From Pseudomonadota bacterium (GTDB lineage: Bacteria > Desulfobacterota > Desulfarculia > Desulfarculales > Desulfarculaceae): a stretch of DNA of 64,000 nt. The stretch is taken from positions 310,001 to 374,000 of the forward strand of contig JAHIND010000017.1 of assembly GCA_018896025.1 (NCBI GenBank), written 5' to 3'. The notes beneath the pieces were generated by a model. That model did no database searches, was not told the DNA's origin, and saw only the letters and a list, made by a program, of their open reading frames with translations. Positions 42,439 to 50,083 of this stretch are shown piece after piece. Numbering within the stretch: position 1 is the first letter of the stretch; each line of letters begins with the position of its first letter. Position numbers and translations under genes: made by a program.

Positions 42439-42515
42439 GGGCCCATAGCTCAGCTTGGTAGAGCCTCCGGCTCATAACCGGATAGTCCCTGGTTCGAAGC
42501 CAGGTGGGCCCACCA
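42439..42515 (+). tRNA. tRNA with CAT anticodon (elongator Met, or Ile2)
   Basis: The cloverleaf is complete. A perfect 7-bp acceptor stem GGGCCCA/TGGGCCC is followed by an A discriminator and an encoded CCA. The anticodon stem TCCGG/CCGGA holds the loop CTCATAA, and the T arm is CCTGG-TTCGAAG-CCAGG. The G1-C72 pair rules out the initiator. The CAT anticodon fits elongator methionine, or isoleucine if C34 is converted to lysidine; sequence alone does not settle it. Confidence 0.93.
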
Positions 42516-42652
42516 TTTTTTTGCGGGAGGGCACCCTATGCGAGCATGCCTCGCACCCTGCCCCAAGGCCGGGTCGGGAAAAAGCATTTTGCGCAGGGTT
42601 CTCTACGGGCGCCCCCCAGCAAAGGGGTGCCCTCTTCTTTGGGTGTAGGTTG

Positions 42653-43795
42653 ATGTCAGGCAAACCAGCCACAGTCGGTGATTTCATGCGGGTGATGGAG
42701 CAGTGGGCTCCAGCCTGGAGCGCCGAGAGCTGGGATAAAGTGGGCCTGCAGGTGGGCGATCCCGCCGCTCCCGCGCCCAAGGCCTGGACCGCTTTGGAGT
42801 TGGGCGAGGAGCTTCTGGCCGACGCCTTGCAAGCCAAGGTGGCCATGCTCTTGGTGCACCATCCGGTATTGTTCCAACCGCTCGAACAACTGCGGGTGGA
42901 CCGTCCGGAAACCGCCCGCCTGATCAAAGCCGCCTGTTCACCCATGGCCATATTCGCCGCCCATACCAACCTTGACTCCGCCCCCGGCGGAGTCAACGAC
43001 GTTTTAGGCGAGTGTTTGGGCCTTAGCGAGCTTACGCCCCTGGTTGCCGCCCAAGACCAAAGCACCGCCAAGCTGGTGGTGTTCACCCCGCCCGAGGCCA
43101 TGGAGACGGTCTCCGAGGCGCTGTACGCCGTCGGCGCCGGACGCATCGGCGATTACCTCGAATGCTCCTTTGCCGGAGTGGGGGTGGGCAGCTTCCTGGT
43201 CCCCGAAAACGGGGAGCCCTACCTGGGCCGTCCCGGGCAAAAGGAGATGGTGGAGGAGCTGCGCCTGGAGATGGTGGTGCCCGCCGCTCTGGTGCCCCAG
43301 GCCCTGGAGGCGGTGCGCCGGGTGCACCCCTACGAGGAACCGGCGGTGGACATTTATCACCTGCGCCAACCAGCCCAGGGCTTCGGCATGGGCCGGGTGG
43401 GACGCCTGGCCGCTCCCGAGGAGGCGGGCTCCTTTGCCCGGCGGGCGGCGGCACAGTTGGGCGCGGGTTGGGCCCATATGGGCGGCCGGCCGCCCGAGAA
43501 AATCGAGCGGGTGGCGGTGGTGGGCGGCTCGGGCGGCGATCTGCTGCCCCAAGCGGCCGCGGCCGGAGCCCAGCTATTGGTTACCGGCGAGGCCCGCCAC
43601 CACGTGGCCCAGCAGGCGGCGGACCTGGGCCTGGGCATCCTGTGCCTGGGCCATTACCAAACCGAAGTGGTGATCGTAAAGCCCTGGGCGCACCGCCTCG
43701 CGCAAGCATTGGCCGACCAGGGCCTGAACAGCATCGTAGAACCATACACCGGCGGGGTCGATCCTTGGCAGCCGGTTGTCCCAGAGGAGGAGTGA
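42653..43795 (+). CDS. Nif3-like dinuclear metal protein (DUF34)
   Basis: This 380-residue protein has WDKVGLQVGD near the N-terminus, HHPVLF (about 65), AAHTNLDSAPGGVND (about 102) and GEARHHVAQQAAD near 315, which hold the metal-binding histidines of the Nif3/YbgI family. A middle insert of about 130 residues matches the longer YqfO-type members. Members are hexameric; function is debated (GTP cyclohydrolase-like or metallochaperone claims). The start is ATG 42653; the open frame extends back over the tRNA, which is not coding. It leads a compact operon with a zinc-ribbon coiled coil and an RNase HI-like gene, followed by rnpB. Confidence 0.88.
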   Translation: MSGKPATVGDFMRVMEQWAPAWSAESWDKVGLQVGDPAAPAPKAWTALELGEELLADALQAKVAMLLVHHPVLFQPLEQLRVDRPETARLIKAACSPMAIFAAHTNLDSAPGGVNDVLGECLGLSELTPLVAAQDQSTAKLVVFTPPEAMETVSEALYAVGAGRIGDYLECSFAGVGVGSFLVPENGEPYLGRPGQKEMVEELRLEMVVPAALVPQALEAVRRVHPYEEPAVDIYHLRQPAQGFGMGRVGRLAAPEEAGSFARRAAAQLGAGWAHMGGRPPEKIERVAVVGGSGGDLLPQAAAAGAQLLVTGEARHHVAQQAADLGLGILCLGHYQTEVVIVKPWAHRLAQALADQGLNSIVEPYTGGVDPWQPVVPEEE

Positions 43796-43797
43796 CC

Positions 43798-44526
43798 TTG
43801 TTTGATCAGCTGCGTCTTTTGGTTAGGCTGCAAGCCATGGATAAAACTCTGTTCGACCTTGGACAGGAACGGGATGTGATCCCCGGCCGCCTGGCCGACC
43901 TGACCCAAGCCGAACAGGCCCTGCACAGCAAGCTGGAAGCCCAGCAGCTACAGTTGGACCAGGTGCAAAAGCGCCGGGCCGATTTGGAGGAGATCGCCGA
44001 CAACGTGCGCGCCCGCCTGCGCCGGGCCGAGAACCGCCTCATGGGCTCCAAGAGCACCAAGGAGTACCAGGCGGCCAACGCGGAGATCGATGACGGCAAG
44101 GACTCGCTCAAGGACACCGACAACCAGCTCCTGGAGGTGATGGAGCAGGTGGAGGCCCTTGAGAAGAAGGTGGGTGAGCTCACCGCACGCCACGACGAGC
44201 TGGTGGCCGCATCCAAAGAGGAGCGGGCCCAGCTGGAAGAGCGCTACCACAACACCGACAGCGAGATCTCGCGCATGATCGGTAACCGCGAGGAGCTGGC
44301 CGGTCAGGTGGACAAGGACCTGATGAAGGAATACGACTTTATTCGTCAGGCCCGCGACGGCGTGGCCCTGGCCGCGGTGAGCGAGGGCACCTGCACGGTG
44401 TGTCACATGACCATCCCGCCCCAGCAGTTCAACGAGCTCCAGCGCATGGACAAGATCATGTCCTGCCCCTCTTGCCGGCGCCTCATCTATTGGGCCGAGG
44501 CCGAGCAGCTTAAAGAGGTCCTGTGA
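43798..44526 (+). CDS. Coiled-coil protein with C-terminal zinc ribbon
   Basis: In this 242-residue protein, residues 8-180 form an almost continuous antiparallel coiled coil (heptads rich in Leu, Glu, Gln and Lys, with the SKSTKEYQAANAEID turn). A C-terminal zinc ribbon follows with CTVCH near residue 198 and CPSCRR near 221. This is the architecture of the zf-RING_7/CT398-like family (chlamydial CdsZ is a member), of uncertain role. TTG 43798 is the start after GAGGAGG. It follows the Nif3-like gene by two bases and overlaps the next gene by GTGA. Confidence 0.85.
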   Translation: MFDQLRLLVRLQAMDKTLFDLGQERDVIPGRLADLTQAEQALHSKLEAQQLQLDQVQKRRADLEEIADNVRARLRRAENRLMGSKSTKEYQAANAEIDDGKDSLKDTDNQLLEVMEQVEALEKKVGELTARHDELVAASKEERAQLEERYHNTDSEISRMIGNREELAGQVDKDLMKEYDFIRQARDGVALAAVSEGTCTVCHMTIPPQQFNELQRMDKIMSCPSCRRLIYWAEAEQLKEVL

Positions 44527-44936
44527 GTTCCCAGGGACTCAGCCTGATCCTGCACAGCGACGGCGGCTCCCGGGGCAATCCCGGACCCGCCGGGGCCGGG
44601 GCGGTGCTCTACGACGAGCAGGGCCAGGAGGTGGCGGCGCTCAGCCGCTACCTGGGCCGCACCACCAACAACGAGGCCGAGTACCAGGCCCTGCTCATGG
44701 GCCTGAACGAGGCCAAGCGCCTGGGGGCGGCCCGGCTCACCGTGAAGATGGACTCCGAGCTGATCGTGCGCCAGCTCGAGGGCAAGTATCGGGTGAAGGC
44801 TCCGGGCCTGAAGCCGATGTACGACGAGGCCAAGCGCCTGTTGCAGGGCTTCGCCTCGGTGACTATCCAGCACGTAAGGCGCGAGTTCAACAAAAGGGCC
44901 GACGAACTGGCCAACCAGGCCATGGACCAGCGTTAG
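44523..44936 (+). CDS. RNase HI-like ribonuclease
   Basis: This 137-residue protein has the RNase H fold: HSDGGSRGNPGPAGAGAVL (first Asp), TTNNEAEYQALLMGL (catalytic Glu), MDSELIVRQLEGKY (Asp) and, near the C-terminus, RREFNKRADELANQAMD (last Asp). It lacks the basic handle of E. coli RNase HI, as in the short RNase HI-like group. It degrades RNA in RNA-DNA hybrids. GTG start in a GTGA overlap. The rnpB promoter follows 32 bases after its stop. Confidence 0.92.
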   Translation: MSSQGLSLILHSDGGSRGNPGPAGAGAVLYDEQGQEVAALSRYLGRTTNNEAEYQALLMGLNEAKRLGAARLTVKMDSELIVRQLEGKYRVKAPGLKPMYDEAKRLLQGFASVTIQHVRREFNKRADELANQAMDQR

Positions 44937-44967
44937 GCCGTTAAAAGCGCCGGGCGTTCAAATCCGC

Positions 44968-44973
44968 TATAAT
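44968..44973 (+). promoter_or_regulatory. -10 box of rnpB
   Basis: A consensus TATAAT lies about five bases before the RNA start; the -35 is weak (TTAAAA or GTTAAA near 44941). Confidence 0.75.
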
Positions 44974-44977
44974 TCAA

Positions 44978-45366
44978 GAGCCGGGACGGAGTCGGCCGGA
45001 TGACCGCCGGCCCCCTTTGGGGGCGAGAGGAAAGTCCGGGCACCGCAGGGCAGGGTGCTGGCTAACGGCCAGGGGGGGCGACCCCACGGAAAGTGCCACA
45101 GAAAACAAACCGCCCGCGCTTGTTGAGCGTGGGTAAGGGTGAAACGGCGAGGTAAGAGCTCACCGCTGGGGCGGCGACGTCCCAGGCAGGGCAAACCCCA
45201 CCCGGTGCAAGACCAAATAGGGAAGCGTTACGAGGGCGGCCCGCCCCAGCTTCCGGGTAGGTTGCTGGAGGCGTCGGGCAACCGGCGTCCTAGATGAATG
45301 GTCATCGCCCGGCCGCAAGGCCGGGAACAGAACCCGGCTTACAGGCCGGCTCCGCCCCGGCTCTTC
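44978..45366 (+). ncRNA. rnpB: RNase P RNA, class A
   Basis: All core elements are present. The ends pair in P1 (GAGCCGGG with the terminal CCCGGCTC region, near 45355-45364). The P4 5' half GAGAGGAAAGTCCGGGC is near 45025. GCCACAGAAAA is near 45097, and the 3' core CAGAACCCGGCTTACAG is near 45328. It removes tRNA 5' leaders together with the RnpA protein. It follows the nif3/zinc-ribbon/rnh operon from its own promoter. The GNAT gene starts only about 16 bases after the 3' end, so 3' processing probably separates the RNA from a longer transcript. Exact ends are approximate. Confidence 0.96.
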
Positions 45367-45381
45367 ACGCGGAATTTGCCC

Positions 45382-45870
45382 ATGACCGTTAACTACCGAG
45401 TCAGACCTGCCCAGTTGTCGGACGCGGAACAGCTTTGCCACATCCTGGAGGCCCTGGGCTGGTTCCCCCATCTGGACGGCAGCAGCCTGAGCCGTGACGG
45501 CATCACCCGCCAAGTGGCCGGTTGCCTGGCCGACCCCAGCCATTGCCTGCTGGTGGCCCAGCAAGGCCCCGGCCATCTCCTGGGCTACGTCTCTCTGCAC
45601 CGCAACCCCTCCCTGTTCCTCACCTCGCCGGAGATATATCTGGCCGAGTTGTTCGTACATCCCGAGGCCCGGGGGCGCGGGGTGGGCAGCAGCCTTTTGG
45701 AAGAGGCGGAGCACTGGGCCCAGCGCGAGGGCTGCTCGCGCATGATGCTCATCAACAATCGCCTGCGCCAGTCCTACCTGAACGGCTTTTACGCCAAGCG
45801 GGGCTGGCGCGAGCGCGAGGACATGGCCAACTTCGTGCTGCCCCTGCACCGGCCACCGGACTGTGACTAA
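45382..45870 (+). CDS. GNAT-family N-acetyltransferase
   Basis: This 162-residue protein carries the acetyl-CoA-binding motif HPEARGRGVGSSLLEEAE near residue 92, followed by the terminal GFYAKRGW element (about 135). The fold is a standard single GNAT domain; the acceptor may be a small amine, an antibiotic or a protein N-terminus. The ATG start at 45382 is after rnpB, without a strong ribosome binding site. It overlaps the ATP-grasp gene by eight bases, so the two products probably act together. Confidence 0.88.
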   Translation: MTVNYRVRPAQLSDAEQLCHILEALGWFPHLDGSSLSRDGITRQVAGCLADPSHCLLVAQQGPGHLLGYVSLHRNPSLFLTSPEIYLAELFVHPEARGRGVGSSLLEEAEHWAQREGCSRMMLINNRLRQSYLNGFYAKRGWREREDMANFVLPLHRPPDCD

Positions 45871-46651
45871 GCCCATCGTTATAGGCGCGCGCCTCAGGCG
45901 CTACCCCCAGTTCACCACCCTGGGCCCCCGCCCCAACCTGGACGACTACCCGCCCGAGCATCTGGAGCTGATCCGCCGGGCCCCGGTGGTTTATTACCCC
46001 ACCGAGATCCTGGCCCCTCAGCTGGCGGCCATGGGTAAGCGCCTGTTCCCCTCCCTGGCCTGCCACCTCTTGGAGGGAGACAAGATAAAGCAGACCACCC
46101 TGTTCAAGCTCCTGGGCCTGCCCCATCCGCGCACCAGGGTGTTCTACGGCAGCCAGCGCCGGGAGATACTCGATCACTTCGCCTTCCCCTTTGTAGCCAA
46201 GAAGGCGCGGGCCTCCTCCCGAGGCCGGGGGGTGCACCTCATCGAGAACCAGGCCCATCTGGACGCCTACCTGGCCGACAACAAGGTGGCCTACATCCAG
46301 GAGCGCCTGCCCATCAGCCGCGATATCCGGGTTGTGGTCATCGGCTTTGAGCCGGTGTGCGCCTACTGGCGGGTGCCCCCGCCGGGCGAATGGCGCAGCA
46401 ACGTGGCCCAAGGCGCAACGGTTGATTTCACCGGCGTGCCGCCCCAGGCGGTGGAAATGGCCTGCGCCGCGGCCAAGGCGGCGGACCTGGACGAGGTGGG
46501 CCTGGACCTGGCCGTGGTGGACGGTAGGCCGCTTCTGCTAGAATTTAATGTTAAGTACGGACGCCAAGGGCCCAGCCAGATGGGCCTGGACGTGGTGGAT
46601 TACGTGGCCCAAGGCATATTGGCGGGCAGGCTGCCGCCCACAAGGGAGTAG
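45863..46651 (+). CDS. RimK-like ATP-grasp ligase
   Basis: This 262-residue protein reads as an ATP-grasp domain from about residue 85: KIKQTTLFKLLGLPHPRT, PFVAKKARASSRGRGVHLI, the hinge YIQERLPISRDIRVVVIG and the metal-binding end DEVGLDLAVVDGRPLLLEFNVKYG. RimK-type enzymes ligate amino acids to a carboxylate using ATP. GTG 45863 is the start inside the GNAT gene. A 113-residue protein of unknown type follows after three bases. Acceptor and donor are unknown; pairing with an acetyltransferase hints at a small modification pathway. Confidence 0.85.
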   Translation: MTKPIVIGARLRRYPQFTTLGPRPNLDDYPPEHLELIRRAPVVYYPTEILAPQLAAMGKRLFPSLACHLLEGDKIKQTTLFKLLGLPHPRTRVFYGSQRREILDHFAFPFVAKKARASSRGRGVHLIENQAHLDAYLADNKVAYIQERLPISRDIRVVVIGFEPVCAYWRVPPPGEWRSNVAQGATVDFTGVPPQAVEMACAAAKAADLDEVGLDLAVVDGRPLLLEFNVKYGRQGPSQMGLDVVDYVAQGILAGRLPPTRE

Positions 46652-46654
46652 AAC

Positions 46655-46996
46655 ATGAGCAAGTGGATGCAGATCAGGGTCAGGGTGGAGCCGGTTTACA
46701 ATAAGGGCTTTGCCAAGGACTTCCCCAAGCTTTACGCGGTGGTCGTCGGGCTGGACAACAGCCTCATCGACCAGAGCCCCTCGCTCATGGACCTGGTGCC
46801 CCTGGTGGTGCGCCTGAGCCAGGAGAAGGAGCTGGAGCCGGGGCTGTCGGGGGCCATTGAGCACTACGGCCCCAAGATCGTGGAGCTGCACCGCCAGATA
46901 ACCGAGGCCATCGGCGCTTGGAAGCTCAGCGACGCGGAGAAGCTGCTTTACGAGCTGGAGGACAACTTCGTCTCGTTTGAGAAGGAGATGGGGTAG
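46655..46996 (+). CDS. Small protein of unknown function next to ATP-grasp gene
   Basis: This 113-residue soluble protein is acidic at the C-terminus, with no cysteines and no signal peptide. The N-terminal half looks like beta strands (QIRVRVEPVYN) and the C-terminal half helical (about 60-108). GGGAG lies before ATG 46655 and the spacing to the ATP-grasp stop is three bases, so it belongs to that operon. I do not recognise a family. It could be the protein substrate or a regulator of the ligase. A terminator follows at 47034. Confidence 0.6.
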   Translation: MSKWMQIRVRVEPVYNKGFAKDFPKLYAVVVGLDNSLIDQSPSLMDLVPLVVRLSQEKELEPGLSGAIEHYGPKIVELHRQITEAIGAWKLSDAEKLLYELEDNFVSFEKEMG

Positions 46997-47033
46997 CGGT
47001 AGTCTCTCCCCTGCCCCATATGCGCTACCGGCA

Positions 47034-47082
47034 ATAAAAAAGGCCCGCCGCAGGCAATGCCAGCGGCGGGCCCAGTCGTTTT
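47034..47082. terminator. Bidirectional intrinsic terminator
   Basis: GGCCCGCCGC (47042-47051) pairs with GCGGCGGGCC (47063-47072). An A-rich tract before and a short T tract after serve the convergent genes ending at 46996 and 47126. Confidence 0.85.
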
Positions 47083-47125
47083 CAGATGGTTCGGCGGTGG
47101 AAAGCCAAGCTTCCCGCCAAGCGGT

Positions 47126-47680
47126 CTAGAAGGCCCAGGCGATGCCAAACTGGGCCTGGTTGCTGGTCACGCCGTGGTTGCGCTCGTCCAGCCCGGCGTT
47201 GCTGATGTGGCGCAGGCGGTAGCCGAACTCGATGCTCATGTTGTTCTGCAATGGAATGCGCAGGCCCACGCCGCCGTAGCTCAGGAAGTTGAAGCCTATG
47301 CCCAACTCCTGGATGTCCAGGCTGTTGTAGGAGGGGCCGATGCCGCCTTCAATGTAGGGGATCACCGCGGCCTTGCCGATGTACAGGCGCAGGGCGGGAA
47401 TGATGGCCACCTCAACCCCGTTGCCGTAATCCCAGAAGCCGCCCACCAGGCCTTCCAGGCGGAAGTCCAGGCGCACGTCCTCGTTGTCGATAAGGGGCAT
47501 GGCCACGTGAGCGAAGATGCCGCCCTCGTAAAGGTCGTTGTTGTCGATGTCCATGGACAGGTTGCCGAAGGCGGTGAGGCCCCATTCCTTGAAGCCCAGT
47601 TCGCCGGCGGAAGCCGGAGCGGCCATGGTGATCAACAGCAGGGCCAAAAGAGGCAGGATCATAGACAAGCGTTTGGCCAC
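47126..47680 (-). CDS. PagL/acyloxyacyl-hydrolase-like outer membrane barrel
   Basis: This 184-residue protein has a signal peptide (about 1-26, ending ASA) and alternating beta-strands. The C-terminal family motif YRLRHISNAGL is followed by RNHG and a last strand ending in Phe (GIAWAF), typical of outer membrane barrels. PagL removes an acyl chain from lipid A with a His-Ser-Glu triad. His and Ser are present, but the position of the Glu (14 residues after the His) is Thr, so hydrolase activity is doubtful. GTG 47680 is chosen for its AAGGAGG at ideal spacing. Confidence 0.75.
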   Translation of the reverse strand: MAKRLSMILPLLALLLITMAAPASAGELGFKEWGLTAFGNLSMDIDNNDLYEGGIFAHVAMPLIDNEDVRLDFRLEGLVGGFWDYGNGVEVAIIPALRLYIGKAAVIPYIEGGIGPSYNSLDIQELGIGFNFLSYGGVGLRIPLQNNMSIEFGYRLRHISNAGLDERNHGVTSNQAQFGIAWAF

Positions 47681-47823
47681 GTTTTCCTCCTTGCGTCGCC
47701 GGGGTTCGCGTAAATTTTCAATCCTAGCCGCAAGCTGCGGCGGCCACCCAAAATGGCCGGGGGTCACCCAGATAGTGCAAGCTTAGAGCCTCCATGTCAA
47801 GTACCTGGAACAAGCCTGGCGGT

Positions 47824-47852
47824 TTGACTTTGCCGGCGGATTAGCGTATCTC
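47824..47852 (+). promoter_or_regulatory. Weak promoter candidate for GT2 gene
   Basis: TTGACT (47824-47829) lies 17 bp before TATCTC (47847-47852). The -10 is weak. It is in the 224-bp divergent gap upstream of the GT2 gene at 47905. Confidence 0.35.
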
Positions 47853-47904
47853 TAAATCGTAAATCAGTTCTCAATCATGGGAAGCTACCAGTAAGGAGAC
47901 CTCG

Positions 47905-49128
47905 ATGCCTGAGGTGCACCTAGAGGAAAATCCCCAAAATATCACTTCAGCCCAGATGGTGGTGGCCATCCCTTCCTACAGGGAAGCCGAACTCATCGCT
48001 TACCCGACCACCCAGGCCGCGCAAGGTCTCAAACGTTACTTTGGCGATAAACAGGGCGTTATCATCAACTGCGATAACAACTCCGACGACGGCACCAAGG
48101 AGGCCTTTTTCGCCGCCGAAACCGAGGACGTGCCCCAGATATACATCTCCACCCCTCCCGGGGTTCGGGGCAAGGGCAACAACTTTCAGAACCTGTTCCG
48201 CAAGGTGGTGGAACTGGGCGCCGAGGCGGTGGTGGTGGTGGACGCGGACCTCAAGTCCATCACCCCCCAGTGGATCAAGCACCTGGGCGAACCGCTGTTC
48301 AACGACTTCGGCTACGTGGCTCCCCTGTACGTGCGCCACAAGTACGACGGCACCATAACCAACTCCATCGCCTATCCCCTCACCCGGGCCCTGTACGGAC
48401 GCCGGGTGCGCCAGCCCATCGGCGGCGACTTCGGCTTCAGCGGCGAGTTGGCCCGCATCTATCTGGCCAGCCCCACCTGGACCGAGGCGGTGAGCCAGTT
48501 CGGCATCGACATCTGGATGACCACCCTGGCCATGAACAACAATATCCCCATCTGTCAGGCCTTCATGGGCCGCCCCAAGATCCACAAGCCCAAGGACCCG
48601 GGCTCGGAACTGGGGCCCATGTTCAGCCAGGTGGTGGGCACCATCTTCGACCTGATGGTGCAAAGCGCCGGATACTGGATGCGGGTGAAGTGGTCCAAGC
48701 CCACCTCCATCTACGGCTTCGGCCTGGGCGAGGTGGAGATGCCGCCCCCGGTGAAGGTGAGCCAGGACAAGCTGGCCGAGAACTTCCGCATGGGCATGGG
48801 CACCTACCGCGAGGCCTGGCGGACGATCCTGACCGAGCCTATCTTCCGCAAGGTGGAGGAGGTGGCCAACCTGCCCGCCGAGCAGTTCGACTTCCCCACG
48901 CAGACCTGGGCCAAACTTCTGTTTGACTACGCCGGGGCATATAATAGAAAAGTAATGGATCCCCAACAACTGTTGGACTCGCTAATCCCGCTCTATTTCG
49001 GCAAAACACTTTCTTACGTGCGCAAGACCGAGCGGATGAGCGTGCAGCAGGCCGAGGATTTCATCGAGAACGAGTGCATGGTTTTCGAGGAAACCAAGCC
49101 CTACCTGGTGGATCACTGGGTGGCCTAA
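47905..49128 (+). CDS. GT-A family glycosyltransferase, glucosyl/mannosyl-3-phosphoglycerate synthase-like
   Basis: This 407-residue protein has an N-terminal GT-A domain: VVAIPSYREAELIAYPT (about 19), DNNSDDGTKEAF (about 56), the metal-binding VVVDADLKS (about 110) and QPIGGDFGFSGELA (about 171), followed by GIDIWMTTLA. The pattern is closest to enzymes that glycosylate 3-phosphoglycerate to make compatible solutes (GT81/GpgS-like). A C-terminal helical extension from about 270 resembles that group. No matching phosphatase gene is adjacent. AAGGAG lies before ATG 47905. A response regulator gene follows 19 bases on. Confidence 0.75.
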   Translation: MPEVHLEENPQNITSAQMVVAIPSYREAELIAYPTTQAAQGLKRYFGDKQGVIINCDNNSDDGTKEAFFAAETEDVPQIYISTPPGVRGKGNNFQNLFRKVVELGAEAVVVVDADLKSITPQWIKHLGEPLFNDFGYVAPLYVRHKYDGTITNSIAYPLTRALYGRRVRQPIGGDFGFSGELARIYLASPTWTEAVSQFGIDIWMTTLAMNNNIPICQAFMGRPKIHKPKDPGSELGPMFSQVVGTIFDLMVQSAGYWMRVKWSKPTSIYGFGLGEVEMPPPVKVSQDKLAENFRMGMGTYREAWRTILTEPIFRKVEEVANLPAEQFDFPTQTWAKLLFDYAGAYNRKVMDPQQLLDSLIPLYFGKTLSYVRKTERMSVQQAEDFIENECMVFEETKPYLVDHWVA

Positions 49129-49147
49129 ACGACCTGAAGGTGAAAGC

Positions 49148-49516
49148 ATGGCCAAGATACTGATCGTCGACGACGAAGAGCACATCCGCTTTCTCTACTC
49201 CGAAGAGTTGGCCGACGAGGGCTACGAAGTGGCCACCGCCGACAGCGGCTTCCAACTTTTGGAGCGCATCGAGAAAGAAAAGCCGGACCTGGTGGTTTTG
49301 GATATCAAGATGGTGGACTACAACGGGCTGGACCTGTTGCAGGACATCCGCAACAAGTACTACGACCTCCCAGTGATCCTCTGCACCGCTTACGACACCT
49401 TTAAGGAGGACATGAAGTCCATTGCCGCGGACTTCTACGTGATCAAGTCCTTTGATCTGACCGAGCTCAAGAACAAGATCAAGATGGCCTTGGAGACCAA
49501 ACTCCCCGGAGAGTAG
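49148..49516 (+). CDS. Single-domain response regulator (CheY-like)
   Basis: This 122-residue receiver domain stands alone: acidic pocket VDDEEH near residue 8, phospho-acceptor Asp in VVLDIKM (about 52), Thr in LCTAYD (about 79) and the conserved Lys in VIKSFD (about 101). There is no output domain, so it must act through protein contacts or in a phosphorelay. No histidine kinase is adjacent. It follows the GT2 gene closely and may be cotranscribed; a terminator lies at 49537. Confidence 0.92.
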   Translation: MAKILIVDDEEHIRFLYSEELADEGYEVATADSGFQLLERIEKEKPDLVVLDIKMVDYNGLDLLQDIRNKYYDLPVILCTAYDTFKEDMKSIAADFYVIKSFDLTELKNKIKMALETKLPGE

Positions 49517-49536
49517 GCCCGCCCACCCGCCAAAAC

Positions 49537-49573
49537 AAACCGCCCCCGGAAGCTCCGGCGGGCGGTTTTTTTT
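49537..49573 (+). terminator. Intrinsic terminator after response regulator
   Basis: AAACCGCCC (49537-49545) pairs with GGGCGGTTT (49560-49568), with an inner CCGG/CCGG stem, and an eight-T run from 49566. Confidence 0.9.
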
Positions 49574-49590
49574 GCGGCTGAATTTTGCTT

Positions 49591-49956
49591 TTAGTGGCGA
49601 GTGGCGCTCAACTCGTCCTTGAGCCAGGCTTCGATTTCGGGGGTAAGGCCGTATACGCCCTTGTGCCAGTTCCAAGCCTGCTGGAAGTGCTCGCGCAGAT
49701 CCTCGGGCAGAGGGATCACGGCCAGTTCCTCGGCCCCGTTCATGTCGCGGCGCACGAAGTGCAATACCGGGCCGTCTTCCCAGGAGTAGACCACGAAATA
49801 ATACGACTCGTCCTCGGCCGAGCGCACCATGCGCACCCCGTGGTTCCAGCCGTTGCCCCACTCCAAATACAGCGACACGGCCTTTTCCGGGGTCATCTCC
49901 CAGTCGATCTCGTTCATCAGGCGCTGGTCGCCGCGAATATCTTCCAGGGTCAGCAT
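49591..49956 (-). CDS. Small conserved protein, DVU0772-like
   Basis: This 121-residue soluble protein has EIDWEMTPEKAVSLYLEWGN near residue 15 and an internal SYYFVVYSWEDGP strand. I associate this pattern with the uncharacterised DVU0772 family of sulfate reducers, from memory. ATG 49956 follows GGAGGAGG; an upstream ATG lies inside that sequence and is unlikely. Function unknown. It is single, between a terminator and the lptG end. Confidence 0.72.
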   Translation of the reverse strand: MLTLEDIRGDQRLMNEIDWEMTPEKAVSLYLEWGNGWNHGVRMVRSAEDESYYFVVYSWEDGPVLHFVRRDMNGAEELAVIPLPEDLREHFQQAWNWHKGVYGLTPEIEAWLKDELSATRH

Positions 49957-50083
49957 CGTCGCCTCCTCCATCAATAATAGTTCTTATTTTTATTATAAGG
50001 CATGGACGGACAAAGGCAAGGGACCCGGCGCGGTCTGGAGCCTCTTATGGGACTAGGCGCACTAAGAATGTGTTAACGCTTAG

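Noticed and set aside
42455..42652. Extension of the Nif3-like frame upstream
   Set aside because: This stretch includes the tRNA gene and the bases after it. A start at 42653 fits the family.
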